Of a stretch of 64,000 nucleotides of DNA, positions 36,383-46,033 are shown piece after piece. The first letter of the stretch is position 1, and each line of letters begins with the position of its first letter. Source of the stretch: Aeromicrobium sp. Sec7.5 (GTDB lineage Bacteria; Actinomycetota; Actinomycetes; Propionibacteriales; Nocardioidaceae). The notes beneath the pieces were generated by a model. That model worked only from the letters and a program-made list of their open reading frames with translations, was not told the DNA's origin and ran no database searches. Made by a program: the position numbers and the translations under genes. Location of the stretch: positions 1,302,001 through 1,366,000 of the forward strand of contig NZ_JBAJIJ010000001.1 of NCBI RefSeq assembly GCF_036867135.1, written 5' to 3'.

Positions 36383-38701
36383 GTGAACGCTCTTCCACCA
36401 CGCGAGGGGCCACCACGCGAGGGGACGCCCCGCGAAGGACTGCGGACGGCACGCCAGGACCGCACCCTCGGCGTCGACCGTCTCGTGCGGTCGACGTACG
36501 TCGACCTGGTGCCGTCCGGCGGCGACGCCCGCATCGGCTCCGGCGTGGCGGTCGTCGCGGTCGGTGGGTACGGTCGCGGCGAGCTCACGCCGTTCGGTGA
36601 CGTCGACATCGTGCTGGTGCACGACGACGACGTCGCGACCGACGAGGTCGCCCGACTCGCCGAAGGCCTCTGGTACCCGCTGTGGGACGCCGGTCTCCGC
36701 CTCGACCACGCGGTGCGGTCGGCGCGCGAGATGCGCGAGGCCGCGCGCGGCGACTTCAAGGTCGCGATGGGATGGCTCGACGCCCGGGCCGTGGCGGGCG
36801 ACTCGGGACTCGTGCTGCGGCTGCGCTCGGAGGTGCTGGCCGACTGGCGTGCAGGAGCGCGGGCCGCGGTCGACGACCTGCGGCACGACCGATCGCGTCG
36901 CCAGCAGCGGTCCGGCTGGCTCGCCTACGCCGCCGTTCCGGACCTGAAGGAGTCGGCCGGAGGCCTCCGTGACGCCGTGGTGCTGCGCGCCCTCGTGGCG
37001 ACGTGGCTCGTCGACGCCCCGCTGGGCGAGGTGGAGTCGCTGCGCAGCGAGCTGCTCGACGTGCGCGACGTGCTGCACGTCGCAGCGGGGCGGGGCACCG
37101 ACCGACTCGACCCGCAGCTGTCGGTCGACGTCGCTTCGCTGCTCGAGGTGTCGCCGGCGGAGCTCCAGGTCCGGGTGCGGGACGCCGGTCGCCGCCTCGA
37201 CCACGTGGGTCGTCTCACCTGGCGCCGGCTCGACCAGACGCTCTCCCTCTCGGCGTCCCGGTCGCGGCGTGACCGGGCCCGGACGGTGCAGGTCGCCCCG
37301 GGGATCGGACGGGACGGGGACGAGGTCGCCGGTGAGATCGTCCTGACCGGTGGGCCGGGTGCCGTGCGCGAGGGCCTGCTCGCCCTGCGGGCGGCCGCCC
37401 TCGCGGCCACCGCCGGGCTCCCGTTGAGTCCCTCCGCCGCAGCGGCGCTGGCGTCGTCGGCCACCGAGGTGGAGTGGGACGAGCGGGCACGACGCGCGCT
37501 CATCGACCTCCTGACGGCCGGGCCCGGACTCGTCGACGTCTGGCACGAGCTCGACGTCGCGGGCCTGGTTGAACGGTGGCTGCCCGAGTGGTCGGACATC
37601 CGGCTCCGAGGGTCGTCCTCACCGGTCCACCGCTACACGATCGACCGCCACAGCATCGAGACCTGCGTCCTGGCCGGGGCGCAGATGCGTTCGGTCGAGC
37701 GGCCCGACCTGCTCGCGCTCGCCTCGCTCCTGCACGACATCGGTAAGGGGCGGCCCGGCGACCACAGCGAGGTCGGGGCGCCGATGGCGCGCGAGATCGT
37801 GCTGCGCTGGGGGTTCGCGCCGGAGGACGCCGAGGTCGTCGGCGAGCTCGTCCGGTGGCACTTGCTGCTGCCCACCGTCGCGACGCGCCGCGACATCGAG
37901 GATCCCGCCACCGCCGTCAGCGTGGCCGAGATCGTCCGCTCCGAGCGCTTCCTCGACCTCCTCGCGGCGCTGACCCGTGCCGACGGGGCCGCCACCAGCA
38001 GCGAGGCTCGGTCGCGCTGGCGTCGCGGACTCATCGACGGCCTGGTCGAGAAGGTCCGGGCCGTGCTGCAGGGCGACACCGACATCGATGCCGAGGCCTA
38101 CGAGGGATGGCCGGACTCGCAGCCGTTCCCGGACCTGACGACGGGCCGGGGCGCGGGGGACGGCGTGCGGGTCGACGTGGCCGCGCACCACGGAGGCTCG
38201 CTCCTGACGATCGTCGCGCCCGACTCGCCCGGACTGCTCGCACGGGTGGCCGGCGCGCTCGCCCTGGCCGGGATCGACCTGCAGTCGCTCCGCACCGTGA
38301 CCCGTGAGGGCCGCGCGGTCTCGATGTGGGAGACCCCCCGCCCGGACGTCGACCGCAACCTCGTGCTCGAGCGGGTCCGCCGGGTGCTGGCCGGCGACGT
38401 CGACCTGGACCTGCGGCTCGACCGGCCCGCGAAGGGCGACGACGACCCGCGCGTCCGCCTCGTCTCCCGGGCCCACCTCACCGCCACGATGCTCGAGGTC
38501 CGGGCTCTCGACCGCCGCGGCCTGATCTACCTGGTGGCCCGGGCCGCGCACGCCGCCGGCGCCTCGATCCGGTCGGCCCACGTCAGTACCTATGGCGCCG
38601 AGGTGCGTGAGGTCTTCTACCTCGTGGACGGCAGCGGCGACCCGCTCGACCCGACCGCCGCCGACCACGTGCGCGAGGCCGTCGTGTCCGCCCTGGCCTG
38701 A
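36383..38701 (+). CDS. glnD: [Protein-PII] nucleotidyltransferase GlnD
   Basis: The 772-residue protein has an N-terminal nucleotidyltransferase domain (GGYGRGELTPFGDVDIVLV, about 55-75), an HD domain (LLHDIGKGRPGDHSEVG, near 450), and two C-terminal ACT domains (from about 605 and 695). It adds and removes nucleotidyl groups on GlnK according to nitrogen state. The first 20 residues include a PPREG/PREG repeat (APPREGPPREGTPREG-like), a small low-complexity start. It begins with GTG 13 nt after glnK. Confidence 0.95.
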   Translation: MNALPPREGPPREGTPREGLRTARQDRTLGVDRLVRSTYVDLVPSGGDARIGSGVAVVAVGGYGRGELTPFGDVDIVLVHDDDVATDEVARLAEGLWYPLWDAGLRLDHAVRSAREMREAARGDFKVAMGWLDARAVAGDSGLVLRLRSEVLADWRAGARAAVDDLRHDRSRRQQRSGWLAYAAVPDLKESAGGLRDAVVLRALVATWLVDAPLGEVESLRSELLDVRDVLHVAAGRGTDRLDPQLSVDVASLLEVSPAELQVRVRDAGRRLDHVGRLTWRRLDQTLSLSASRSRRDRARTVQVAPGIGRDGDEVAGEIVLTGGPGAVREGLLALRAAALAATAGLPLSPSAAAALASSATEVEWDERARRALIDLLTAGPGLVDVWHELDVAGLVERWLPEWSDIRLRGSSSPVHRYTIDRHSIETCVLAGAQMRSVERPDLLALASLLHDIGKGRPGDHSEVGAPMAREIVLRWGFAPEDAEVVGELVRWHLLLPTVATRRDIEDPATAVSVAEIVRSERFLDLLAALTRADGAATSSEARSRWRRGLIDGLVEKVRAVLQGDTDIDAEAYEGWPDSQPFPDLTTGRGAGDGVRVDVAAHHGGSLLTIVAPDSPGLLARVAGALALAGIDLQSLRTVTREGRAVSMWETPRPDVDRNLVLERVRRVLAGDVDLDLRLDRPAKGDDDPRVRLVSRAHLTATMLEVRALDRRGLIYLVARAAHAAGASIRSAHVSTYGAEVREVFYLVDGSGDPLDPTAADHVREAVVSALA

Positions 38702-38760
38702 CCGCCTCGGCTAGGCTGGGCGGGCTGTCCGACGCTTCCCCCCTGTACCTGAGGAACTCC

Positions 38761-40338
38761 GTGTTCGACTCCTTGCAAGACCGCCTGCAGTCCGCGTTCA
38801 CCTCGCTGCGCGGCAAGGGCCGGCTCAGCCCGGCCGATATCGACGCGACGGTCCGCGAGATCCGTCTCGCGCTGCTCGACGCCGATGTCGCCGTGCCCGT
38901 CGTGCGCGACTTCGTCACGAAGGTCACCGAGCGGGCGAACGGCATCGAGGTCAGCAAGGCGCTCAACCCGGCGCAGCAGGTCATCAAGATCGTCAACGAC
39001 GAGCTCGTCACGATCCTGGGCGGGGAGACGCGTCGGGTCCGGTTCGCCAAGACGGCCCCGACCGTCATCATGCTGGCGGGCCTGCAGGGCGCGGGCAAGA
39101 CCACCCTGGCGGGCAAGCTCGGCCGGTGGTTGAAGGACAACGGCCACAGCCCGATGCTGGTCGCCTGCGACCTCCAGCGTCCCAACGCGGTCAACCAGCT
39201 CCAGGTCGTCGGCGAGCAGGCCGGCGTCACGGTCTTCGCGCCCGAGCCGGGCAACACGGGCGGTGGTCCCGGGCCCGGGGCGGGAAATGAGTCCGTGGGT
39301 GATCCGGTGCAGGTCGCCACGGCCTCGATCGCCGAGGCGCGTCGCACGCTGCACGACGTCGTCGTGGTCGACACCGCCGGCCGGCTGGGCATCGACACCG
39401 AGCTGATGAAGCAGGCGTCCGACATCCGCGATGCCGTCGATCCCGACGAGGTCCTGTTCGTCATCGACGCGATGACCGGCCAGGACGCCGTGCAGACGGC
39501 CCAGGCGTTCGCTGACGGCGTCGACTTCACGGGTGTGGTCCTGACCAAGCTCGACGGCGACGCCCGCGGCGGTGCCGCGCTCTCGGTGCGCCAGGTCACC
39601 GGCCGGCCCATCATGTTCGCGTCGTCGGGCGAGAAGCTCACCGACTTCGACGTGTTCCACCCCGACCGCATGGCCTCGCGCATCCTCGACATGGGCGACG
39701 TCATGACGCTCATCGAGCAGGCCGAGAAGGCGTTCGACGCCGACGAGGCGGCCAAGGCCGCCGAGAAGCTCGCCGGCGGCGCCTTCACGCTGACCGACTT
39801 CCTGGCGCAGCTCGAGGCCATCGCGAAGATGGGCTCGATGACGAAGATGCTGGGCATGCTGCCCGGCATGGGCCAGTTCAAGGACCAGATCGCGGCGCTC
39901 GACGACAGCGAGCTCGACAAGATCAAGGCGATCATCCTCTCGATGACGCCCAAGGAGCGCGAGAACCCCAAGATCATCGACGGCTCCCGCCGTGCGCGCA
40001 TCGCCAAGGGCTCGGGCCGCCAGGTCAGTGACGTCAACCAGCTCGTCACGCGCTTCTTCGATGCCTCCAAGATGATGCAGCAGATGGCCAAGGGGGGCGG
40101 AGTCTCCGGCATGCCGGGGATGCAGGGACTTCCGGGCATGCCCGGCAAGCGGGCCGGCGCCCGGCAGAAGCCGCAGCAGAAGAAGAAGGGCAAGCGCACG
40201 TCCGGCAACCCCGCGAAGCGCGCGGCCGAGGCCCAGGGCAAGACCGCTGCTCCGGCCGACGGCGCGGGAGCCTTCGGCTTCGGCCAGGACGCACCCGCCG
40301 ACTTCGAGCTCCCCAAGGAGCTGCGGGACCTCCTGTAG
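38761..40338 (+). CDS. ffh: Signal recognition particle protein Ffh
   Basis: The 525-residue SRP GTPase has GLQGAGKTTLAGKLG, DTAGRLGIDTEL and TKLDGDARGGAALS in its G domain, then the methionine-rich M domain (MTKMLGMLPGMGQ, KMMQQMAKGGG) and a basic, Lys/Ala-rich tail. It binds signal peptides with 4.5S RNA. Between PEPGN and GDPV (about residues 165-180) a Gly/Pro-rich insert (TGGGPGPGAGNES) breaks the usual short PGNGVGDPV loop. The GTG follows GAGGAAC. A TAGGCT at 38712-38717 may be its own -10. Confidence 0.95.
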   Translation: MFDSLQDRLQSAFTSLRGKGRLSPADIDATVREIRLALLDADVAVPVVRDFVTKVTERANGIEVSKALNPAQQVIKIVNDELVTILGGETRRVRFAKTAPTVIMLAGLQGAGKTTLAGKLGRWLKDNGHSPMLVACDLQRPNAVNQLQVVGEQAGVTVFAPEPGNTGGGPGPGAGNESVGDPVQVATASIAEARRTLHDVVVVDTAGRLGIDTELMKQASDIRDAVDPDEVLFVIDAMTGQDAVQTAQAFADGVDFTGVVLTKLDGDARGGAALSVRQVTGRPIMFASSGEKLTDFDVFHPDRMASRILDMGDVMTLIEQAEKAFDADEAAKAAEKLAGGAFTLTDFLAQLEAIAKMGSMTKMLGMLPGMGQFKDQIAALDDSELDKIKAIILSMTPKERENPKIIDGSRRARIAKGSGRQVSDVNQLVTRFFDASKMMQQMAKGGGVSGMPGMQGLPGMPGKRAGARQKPQQKKKGKRTSGNPAKRAAEAQGKTAAPADGAGAFGFGQDAPADFELPKELRDLL

Positions 40339-41144
40339 TGCGCGTCCGCCTTCTCGGCACCGGTGCGGCCGACGGGTGGCCCCAGGCGTTCTGCCGGTGC
40401 GCCTCGTGCGGGGCTCAGCGTGAGGACCGGATCCTGCGGGTCCCGACCAGCGCCCTCGTCGACGACGTGCTCCTGATCGACGGCAACGCGGACAGTCCCG
40501 GTGCCGCGACCCGTGCGGGCGCCGACCTGGCCGGCGTGCGGCACCTGCTCGTGACGCACGCGCACGTCGACCACCTGGCGCCCCAGCTGCTGCTCTTCCG
40601 GTCGTGGGTGAGCCAGGAGCCGATCGACGTCGTGGGCCCGGCAGCGGTCATCGACGCGTGCCGTCCCTGGGTGGCGCCCGACGCGCCGGTGCGGTGGATC
40701 GAGGTCGCTGCCGGCGATCACGTCGAGCTGGGTCGCCACCGGGTGCGCGTGCTGCCGGCGAACCACCGGGTCATGGCCGACGGCGACGCGGTGCTCTACG
40801 ACGTCGAGGACGCGGGCGGCGACCGCCTCCTGTGGGGCTGTGACACGGGGCCGTGGGAGCCCGCCTGGTTCGACGCGGTGCGCGAGGCGGACTTCGACGT
40901 CGTGGTGCTGGAACAGACCTTCGGACCGGCGGGCCAGGTCTCGCCGGGCCATCTGCACCTGGACTCGTTCGGTGAGCTCGTGAAGCGCTTGCGCGGGGTG
41001 GGGGCCGTGACGGCCTCGACGGACGTCCTGGCCGTCCACCTGAGCCACCACAACCCGCCTGAGTCCGAGCTGGTCGCCCGGCTCGCGGCCATGGGTGCGC
41101 GTCCGGCCCGCGACGGTGAGATCGTCACCGGTCGTCCTGCCTGA
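40338..41144 (+). CDS. MBL-fold metal-dependent hydrolase (PhnP-like)
   Basis: The 268-residue protein has LLGTGAADGWPQAFCRCASC, a cysteine-bearing N-terminus like PhnP, and the metal motif THAHVDHL (near 72), then LPANHRV and GCDTGP. PhnP hydrolyses cyclic phosphodiesters; here the substrate is unknown. Its GTG shares one base with the ffh stop (TAGTG), so it is co-translated with ffh. Confidence 0.85.
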   Translation: MRVRLLGTGAADGWPQAFCRCASCGAQREDRILRVPTSALVDDVLLIDGNADSPGAATRAGADLAGVRHLLVTHAHVDHLAPQLLLFRSWVSQEPIDVVGPAAVIDACRPWVAPDAPVRWIEVAAGDHVELGRHRVRVLPANHRVMADGDAVLYDVEDAGGDRLLWGCDTGPWEPAWFDAVREADFDVVVLEQTFGPAGQVSPGHLHLDSFGELVKRLRGVGAVTASTDVLAVHLSHHNPPESELVARLAAMGARPARDGEIVTGRPA

Positions 41145-41171
41145 CCGACCGGCCCGGCGTACGGTCGGGTC

Positions 41172-41711
41172 ATGACCGCAGACGACGCCCGACCGTTGAT
41201 CGTGGCGATGGGCATCTCGGGCACCGGGAAGTCAGCGGTCGGTCGCGCAGTCGCGGACCGGCTCGGACTGCCGTACGCCGACGGCGACGACTACCACCCC
41301 CGCTCGAACATCGAGAAGATGTCCGCCGGGAAGCCGTTGACCGACGAGGACCGCTGGCCGTGGCTCGAGCTCGTGGCCACCTGGATCGCCGAGCACGAGG
41401 GCGGTGGCGGTGTCATCGCCTGCTCGGCGCTGAAACGCTCCTACCGCGACGTCCTGCGCCGCGGGGCGCCGGACGTGGTCTTCCTCCACCTGGCGGGGGA
41501 CCACGACCTCATCCAGGAGCGGATGGAGAAGCGCGACCACTTCATGCCGGCGACGCTCCTGGCCTCGCAGGAGAGCACGCTCGAGCCCCTCGAGGACGAC
41601 GAGCAGGGCTGGGAGCTCGACATCACGCCGTCGATCGAGGAGATCGTCGACGAGTTCGTGACGCGTGCCGGACTGCAGGAGCCGGCCGCCGACCCACCGC
41701 GGGAGAGCTGA
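41172..41711 (+). CDS. Gluconokinase
   Basis: The 179-residue kinase has the P-loop MGISGTGKSAVG, then DGDDYHPRSNIEKMSAGKPLTDEDRWPWL and ACSALKRSYRDVLR, all typical of GntK/GntV-type gluconokinases that make 6-phosphogluconate from gluconate. A TACGGT hexamer (41160-41165) lies 6 nt before the ATG, a leaderless candidate. No gluconate transporter is nearby. Confidence 0.92.
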   Translation: MTADDARPLIVAMGISGTGKSAVGRAVADRLGLPYADGDDYHPRSNIEKMSAGKPLTDEDRWPWLELVATWIAEHEGGGGVIACSALKRSYRDVLRRGAPDVVFLHLAGDHDLIQERMEKRDHFMPATLLASQESTLEPLEDDEQGWELDITPSIEEIVDEFVTRAGLQEPAADPPRES

Positions 41712-41769
41712 CCCGCTCGAGCGCGTGATCGCCCCGCCGCGGTTCCCGGCGTCGTTGTAGCGTGCAACG

Positions 41770-43503
41770 GTGCTCGTCCCGCTGCTCCGCCACCACCTCG
41801 CGCCGTACCGGACGTCGCTGCTGGTGGTGCTGGTGCTGCAGCTCGCCCAGACCGTGGCGAGCCTCTACCTGCCGAGCCTCAACGCCGACATCATCGACCG
41901 CGGTGTCGTCGAGGGCGACACGGACCTGATCTGGCGACTCGGTGGCGTCATGCTGGCGGTGACCCTGGTGCAGGTCGTGGCCACGGTCGCTGCGGTCTAC
42001 GTCGGCGCCCGGGTGGCGATGGCCCTGGGGCGCGACCTCCGCTCCGCGGTGTTCGACCGGGTCGAGACGTTCGCGGCACGCGAGATGGCCCAGCTCGGTG
42101 CCCCGACGCTGATCACCCGGTCCACCGTCGACGTGCAGCAGGTGCAGCTGCTCGGCTTCATGCTGCTGACGATGTTCGTGACCGCGCCGATCATGGCGGT
42201 CGGTGGACTCGTCATGGCGCTGCGCGAGGACGTCGTGATGTCCGGCCTGCTCCTGGTCGTGCTGCCGGCCCTCGTCGTGAGCATCGGCCTGATCATCCGC
42301 CAGATGCGACCGCTGTTCCGGCTCATGCAGGGTCGCGTCGACCGGATCAACGGCGTGATGCGCGAGCAGATCATGGGCATCCGCGTGATCCGCGCCTTCG
42401 TCAAGGAGAACGAGGAGACCGATCGCTTCGCCGACGCGAACCGCGAGTACCGCGACGTCGCCGTCGCTGCCGGCCGGCTGATGTCGCTGATGTTCCCCAC
42501 CGTGATGCTGGTCATGAACCTGTCGGTCGCCCTCGCGACGTGGCTCGGCGGCTACCGGATCGGCACCGGCGACCTGCAGGTGGGCACGCTCACGGCCTTC
42601 CAGAACTACCTGGTGCTCATCCTGATGTCGGTCATGATGGCGACCTTCATCTTCATGCTCTGGCCCCGGGCCGAGGTGTCGGCCGAGCGCATCACCGAGG
42701 TCCTGGAGACGGAGCCGAGCGTCGTCGCCCCACCGGACGCCGTGCCCGTGACCCTCACGCGCGGACACGTCGACCTGCGTGGTGCCTCGTTCGCCTACCC
42801 CGGCGCCGAGCAGGACGTGCTGCACGACGTCGACCTCGTGGCCCGTCCCGGCGAGACCACCGCGATCATCGGATCGACCGGCAGCGGCAAGACCACCCTG
42901 CTCGGCCTGCTCGCCCGCCTCTTCGACGCCACCGGAGGCACGGTCGAGATCGACGGCCGGGACGTGCGCACGCTGCGTCCCGAGGACGTCTGGGCCGCGA
43001 TCGGCCTCGTGCCGCAGAAGCCCATGCTGTTCTCGGGCACGATCGCCTCCAACCTGCGGTACGGCCGGCCGGACGCGACCGACGAGGAGCTGTGGCACGC
43101 GCTCGACGTGGCGCAGGCCCGTGACTTCGTCGAGCGGCGCCCCGAGGGCCTGCAGACCCCCATCTCCCAGGGCGGCTCGAACGTCTCCGGCGGACAGCGC
43201 CAGCGGCTCGCGATCGCGCGCGCCGTCGTGAAGCGTCCCGCGATCTACCTGTTCGACGACTCGTTCTCGGCCCTCGACTTCTCCACGGACGCGGCACTGC
43301 GCGCTGCCCTGCGACCCGAGACCGCCGACGCGGCGGTGCTGGTGGTCGCCCAGCGGGTCAGCACCATCCGCCAGGCCGACCGGATCGTGGTGCTCGACGA
43401 GGGGCGCGTGGCCGGCACCGGCACGCACACCGAGCTCATGGCGTCGTGCACGGTCTACCGCGAGATCGTGCTCTCCCAGCTGACCGAGGAGGAGGCGTCA
43501 TGA
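41770..43503 (+). CDS. ABC exporter half-transporter with degenerate ATPase site (subunit 1)
   Basis: The 577-residue protein has six membrane helices (about 15-300) and an ATPase domain with Walker A GSTGSGKTTLLG, signature SGGQ (S473-Q476) and Walker B YLFDDSFSALD. D497 stands where the catalytic glutamate normally is, as in TM287-type subunits of heterodimeric exporters. The partner gene overlaps its stop (ATGA). Such exporters move drugs, lipids or peptides outward; cargo here is unknown. A TAGCGT hexamer (41758-41763) lies 6 nt before the GTG. Confidence 0.92.
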   Translation: MLVPLLRHHLAPYRTSLLVVLVLQLAQTVASLYLPSLNADIIDRGVVEGDTDLIWRLGGVMLAVTLVQVVATVAAVYVGARVAMALGRDLRSAVFDRVETFAAREMAQLGAPTLITRSTVDVQQVQLLGFMLLTMFVTAPIMAVGGLVMALREDVVMSGLLLVVLPALVVSIGLIIRQMRPLFRLMQGRVDRINGVMREQIMGIRVIRAFVKENEETDRFADANREYRDVAVAAGRLMSLMFPTVMLVMNLSVALATWLGGYRIGTGDLQVGTLTAFQNYLVLILMSVMMATFIFMLWPRAEVSAERITEVLETEPSVVAPPDAVPVTLTRGHVDLRGASFAYPGAEQDVLHDVDLVARPGETTAIIGSTGSGKTTLLGLLARLFDATGGTVEIDGRDVRTLRPEDVWAAIGLVPQKPMLFSGTIASNLRYGRPDATDEELWHALDVAQARDFVERRPEGLQTPISQGGSNVSGGQRQRLAIARAVVKRPAIYLFDDSFSALDFSTDAALRAALRPETADAAVLVVAQRVSTIRQADRIVVLDEGRVAGTGTHTELMASCTVYREIVLSQLTEEEAS

Positions 43504-45437
43504 GCAACCGGCAGCCGGCGCCCCCCATGCGCGGACCTGGTGCCGGCATGGCGCCGCCCGTGCAGAAGGCCACGCAGTTCGGTCCGACGTTCCAGCGGCT
43601 GCTCGGTCGCCTGCTCCGCAACCGCATGGCGGCCGGATCGATCCTGGCCTTCGGCGTCGTGGGCACGGCGCTCTCGGTCATCGGACCACGCGTGCTGGGC
43701 CACGCGACCGACATCGTCTTCACCGGGTACCTGTCGAGCCAGTTCCCGGCGGGGTCCAGCAAGTCCGAGGTCGTGGCGTCCCTGCGGGCCGAGGGCAACG
43801 ACCAGCTCGCCTCCCTGGTGGGCTCGGTCGACCTCCGGCCCGGCGAGGGCGTCGACCACGGGGCGCTCGCCCTGGTGCTGATCGCGGTGATGGTGCTCCA
43901 CACGATCGGCGCGTGGTTCATGTACCTGCAGGGCCGCACCACGACCACGGTCGTGCAGCACATGGTGGCCGACCTGCGCGACGAGGTCGAGGCGAAGCTG
44001 CACCGCGTGCCCCTGGCCTACCTCGACCGGTCCGAGCGCGGCGAGATCCTGTCGCGCACCACGAACGACATCGACAACGTGGCGCAGTCCCTGCAGCAGG
44101 CGATCTCGCAGTTCCTGGGCAGCCTGCTCATGATGCTCGGCACGCTCGGGATGATGCTGCTGATCTCGCCGGCACTCGCCCTCGTGGCGATCGTGACCAT
44201 CCCGGTCGTGGCCGTCGTCATGCGGTTCGTCGCGAAGCGGTCGCAGCCGCACTTCGTCGCCCAGTGGGGCGCGACCGGTCGCTTGAACGGGCACGTCGAG
44301 GAGGTCTTCACCGGCCACGACGTGGTGAAGGTCTTCGGCCGCCAGGCCGAGGCGCGTGAGACCTTCCGCCAGCACAACGACGACCTGTTCAATGCCGCGT
44401 TCCGGGCCCAGTTCCTCAGCGGAGCGCTGCAACCGCTGATGATGTTCGTGTCCAACCTCAACTACGTGCTGGTCGCCGTCGTCGGCGGGCTCCGGGTCGC
44501 CTCCGGCCAGCTCAGCATCGGCGAGGTCCAGGCGTTCATCCAGTACTCCCGCCAGTTCACCCAGCCGCTGGCCCAGATCGCGGCGCTCGTGAACCTCGTC
44601 CAGTCCGGTGTCGCGTCGGCGGAGCGCGTCTTCGAGCTCCTCGACGAGGCGGAGGAGTCCGCGGAGCCGCTGGACGCCCCGTTCCCGTCTCCCGTGCGGG
44701 GCCGCGTGTCCTTCGAGGACGTTGCCTTCGCCTACAGCCCCGACGAGCCCCTCATCGCGGGTCTCGACCTGGCGGCCGAACCGGGCGAGACCGTGGCGAT
44801 CGTGGGCCCCACGGGCGCCGGGAAGACGACCCTCGCTAACCTCCTCCTGCGCTTCTACGAGCTCGACGGGGGACGCATCACGCTCGACGGGGTGGACATC
44901 GCCCAGATGGATCGGCACGCCCTGCGCGACCAGTTCGGCGTGGTGCTGCAGGACACCTGGCTGTTTGCCGGCACGATCCGCGAGAACATCGCCTACGGCG
45001 CTGACGACCCCAGCGACGAGGACGTCGTGCGCGCGGCGGAGGCGGCCTCGGTCGACCACTTCGTGCGCACGCTGCCGGGCGGCTACGACACCCACATCGA
45101 CGACCTGGGGTCCAACATCAGCGCCGGTCAGCGGCAGCTGCTCACGATCGCCCGCGCCTTCCTCGCCGATCCGTCGATCCTGGTCCTCGACGAGGCCACG
45201 AGCTCGGTCGACACCCGCACCGAGGCCCTCGTGCAGACGGCGATGGCGCGTCTTCGGTCCGGCCGCACCAGCTTCGTCATCGCGCACCGCCTCTCGACGA
45301 TCCGCGACTCCGACCACATCGTCGTCATGACCGACGGCCGCATCGTGGAGCAGGGCACGCACGACTCGCTGCGTGCGGCGGGCGGCGCGTACGAGCGGCT
45401 CTACGCCGCCCAGTTCGCGGCGCCGGTGGAGGGCTGA
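43500..45437 (+). CDS. ABC exporter half-transporter with canonical ATPase site (subunit 2)
   Basis: The 645-residue protein has an extended first periplasmic/linker region (about 75-125), six membrane helices and an ATPase domain with Walker A GPTGAGKTTLAN, Walker B LVLDEATSSVD (E565 catalytic) and a non-canonical signature SAGQ (S541-Q544). Together with subunit 1 it forms the expected asymmetric pair: one full site (this Walker B with the partner SGGQ) and one degenerate site. Start overlaps the stop of subunit 1. The long insert after helix 1 is typical of the larger TM288-like partner. Confidence 0.92.
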   Translation: MSNRQPAPPMRGPGAGMAPPVQKATQFGPTFQRLLGRLLRNRMAAGSILAFGVVGTALSVIGPRVLGHATDIVFTGYLSSQFPAGSSKSEVVASLRAEGNDQLASLVGSVDLRPGEGVDHGALALVLIAVMVLHTIGAWFMYLQGRTTTTVVQHMVADLRDEVEAKLHRVPLAYLDRSERGEILSRTTNDIDNVAQSLQQAISQFLGSLLMMLGTLGMMLLISPALALVAIVTIPVVAVVMRFVAKRSQPHFVAQWGATGRLNGHVEEVFTGHDVVKVFGRQAEARETFRQHNDDLFNAAFRAQFLSGALQPLMMFVSNLNYVLVAVVGGLRVASGQLSIGEVQAFIQYSRQFTQPLAQIAALVNLVQSGVASAERVFELLDEAEESAEPLDAPFPSPVRGRVSFEDVAFAYSPDEPLIAGLDLAAEPGETVAIVGPTGAGKTTLANLLLRFYELDGGRITLDGVDIAQMDRHALRDQFGVVLQDTWLFAGTIRENIAYGADDPSDEDVVRAAEAASVDHFVRTLPGGYDTHIDDLGSNISAGQRQLLTIARAFLADPSILVLDEATSSVDTRTEALVQTAMARLRSGRTSFVIAHRLSTIRDSDHIVVMTDGRIVEQGTHDSLRAAGGAYERLYAAQFAAPVEG

Positions 45438-45524
45438 CGGTCCTCTCTCCCGAGGTCTCACCGCCTGGGTGGCGAGTGACAAGCGGCATGGACCAGGAAG
45501 CTGCCCCTCCCGCGTCAACCAGGT

Positions 45525-45629
45525 GGGCGGTGAGTGTTCCACCCTTGTCCGCTCGGGCGGTGAGTCATCCACGGTATGAGCGTTCGTGCGGTGGATGAGT
45601 CACCGTTCTGGGTGGAACACTCACCGCCC
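45525..45629. repeat. Nested inverted-repeat element between convergent genes
   Basis: Outer arms of 20 bp (45525-45544 and 45610-45629) and inner arms of 15 bp (45558-45572 and 45591-45605) are all perfect. All arms share a GGTGAGT...TCCAC core, so the element is built from four related units. A decayed unit lies at 45468-45488 (CACCGCCTGGGTGGCGAGTG). It lies between the exporter stop and the ArsC-like stop, so it may act as a two-way terminator or be a non-autonomous repeat. Confidence 0.75.
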
Positions 45630-45637
45630 CCTGACCT

Positions 45638-45994
45638 TCAGCCCTGGAGGAACCCCGCCACCCGGTCCTTCGGTCGGCCGATGACGGCCCGCTCGCCGCG
45701 CACGAGCACGGGCCGCTCCATGAGCCTGGGGTGCGTGACGAGCAGGTCCGCGACCTCGTCGGCCGTCGTGTAGTCAGCGGCGTCCAACCCCCGGTCCCGG
45801 AAGAAGGAGTCCTTGCGGACGAGGTCGGCGGGGGAGTCCTCGAGCTTCGCCAGGAGGGCCAGCAGCTCCTCCCGCGCCAGCGGCGCCTTGAGGTACTGGA
45901 CGACCTCGACGGCGACACCGAGGTCCTCGGCGACCGTCAACGCGTGGCGGGACGTGGAGCACTGGGCGTGGTGCAGGACGGTGACGTCGCTCAT
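45638..45994 (-). CDS. ArsC/Spx-family arsenate reductase-like protein
   Basis: The 118-residue thioredoxin-fold protein begins with [13 protein letters not shown], with C12 at the ArsC catalytic position, and has the family motif [15 protein letters not shown]. It resembles glutaredoxin-linked ArsC, though many such proteins do not reduce arsenate. No arsenic resistance genes are near. The ATG at 45994 lies 7 nt after a CACAGT hexamer on the minus strand. Confidence 0.88.
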   Translation of the reverse strand: MSDVTVLHHAQCSTSRHALTVAEDLGVAVEVVQYLKAPLAREELLALLAKLEDSPADLVRKDSFFRDRGLDAADYTTADEVADLLVTHPRLMERPVLVRGERAVIGRPKDRVAGFLQG

Positions 45995-46033
45995 GGGCGT
46001 CACTGTGGCAGATACCGGCCGGAGCGTGGCGAG

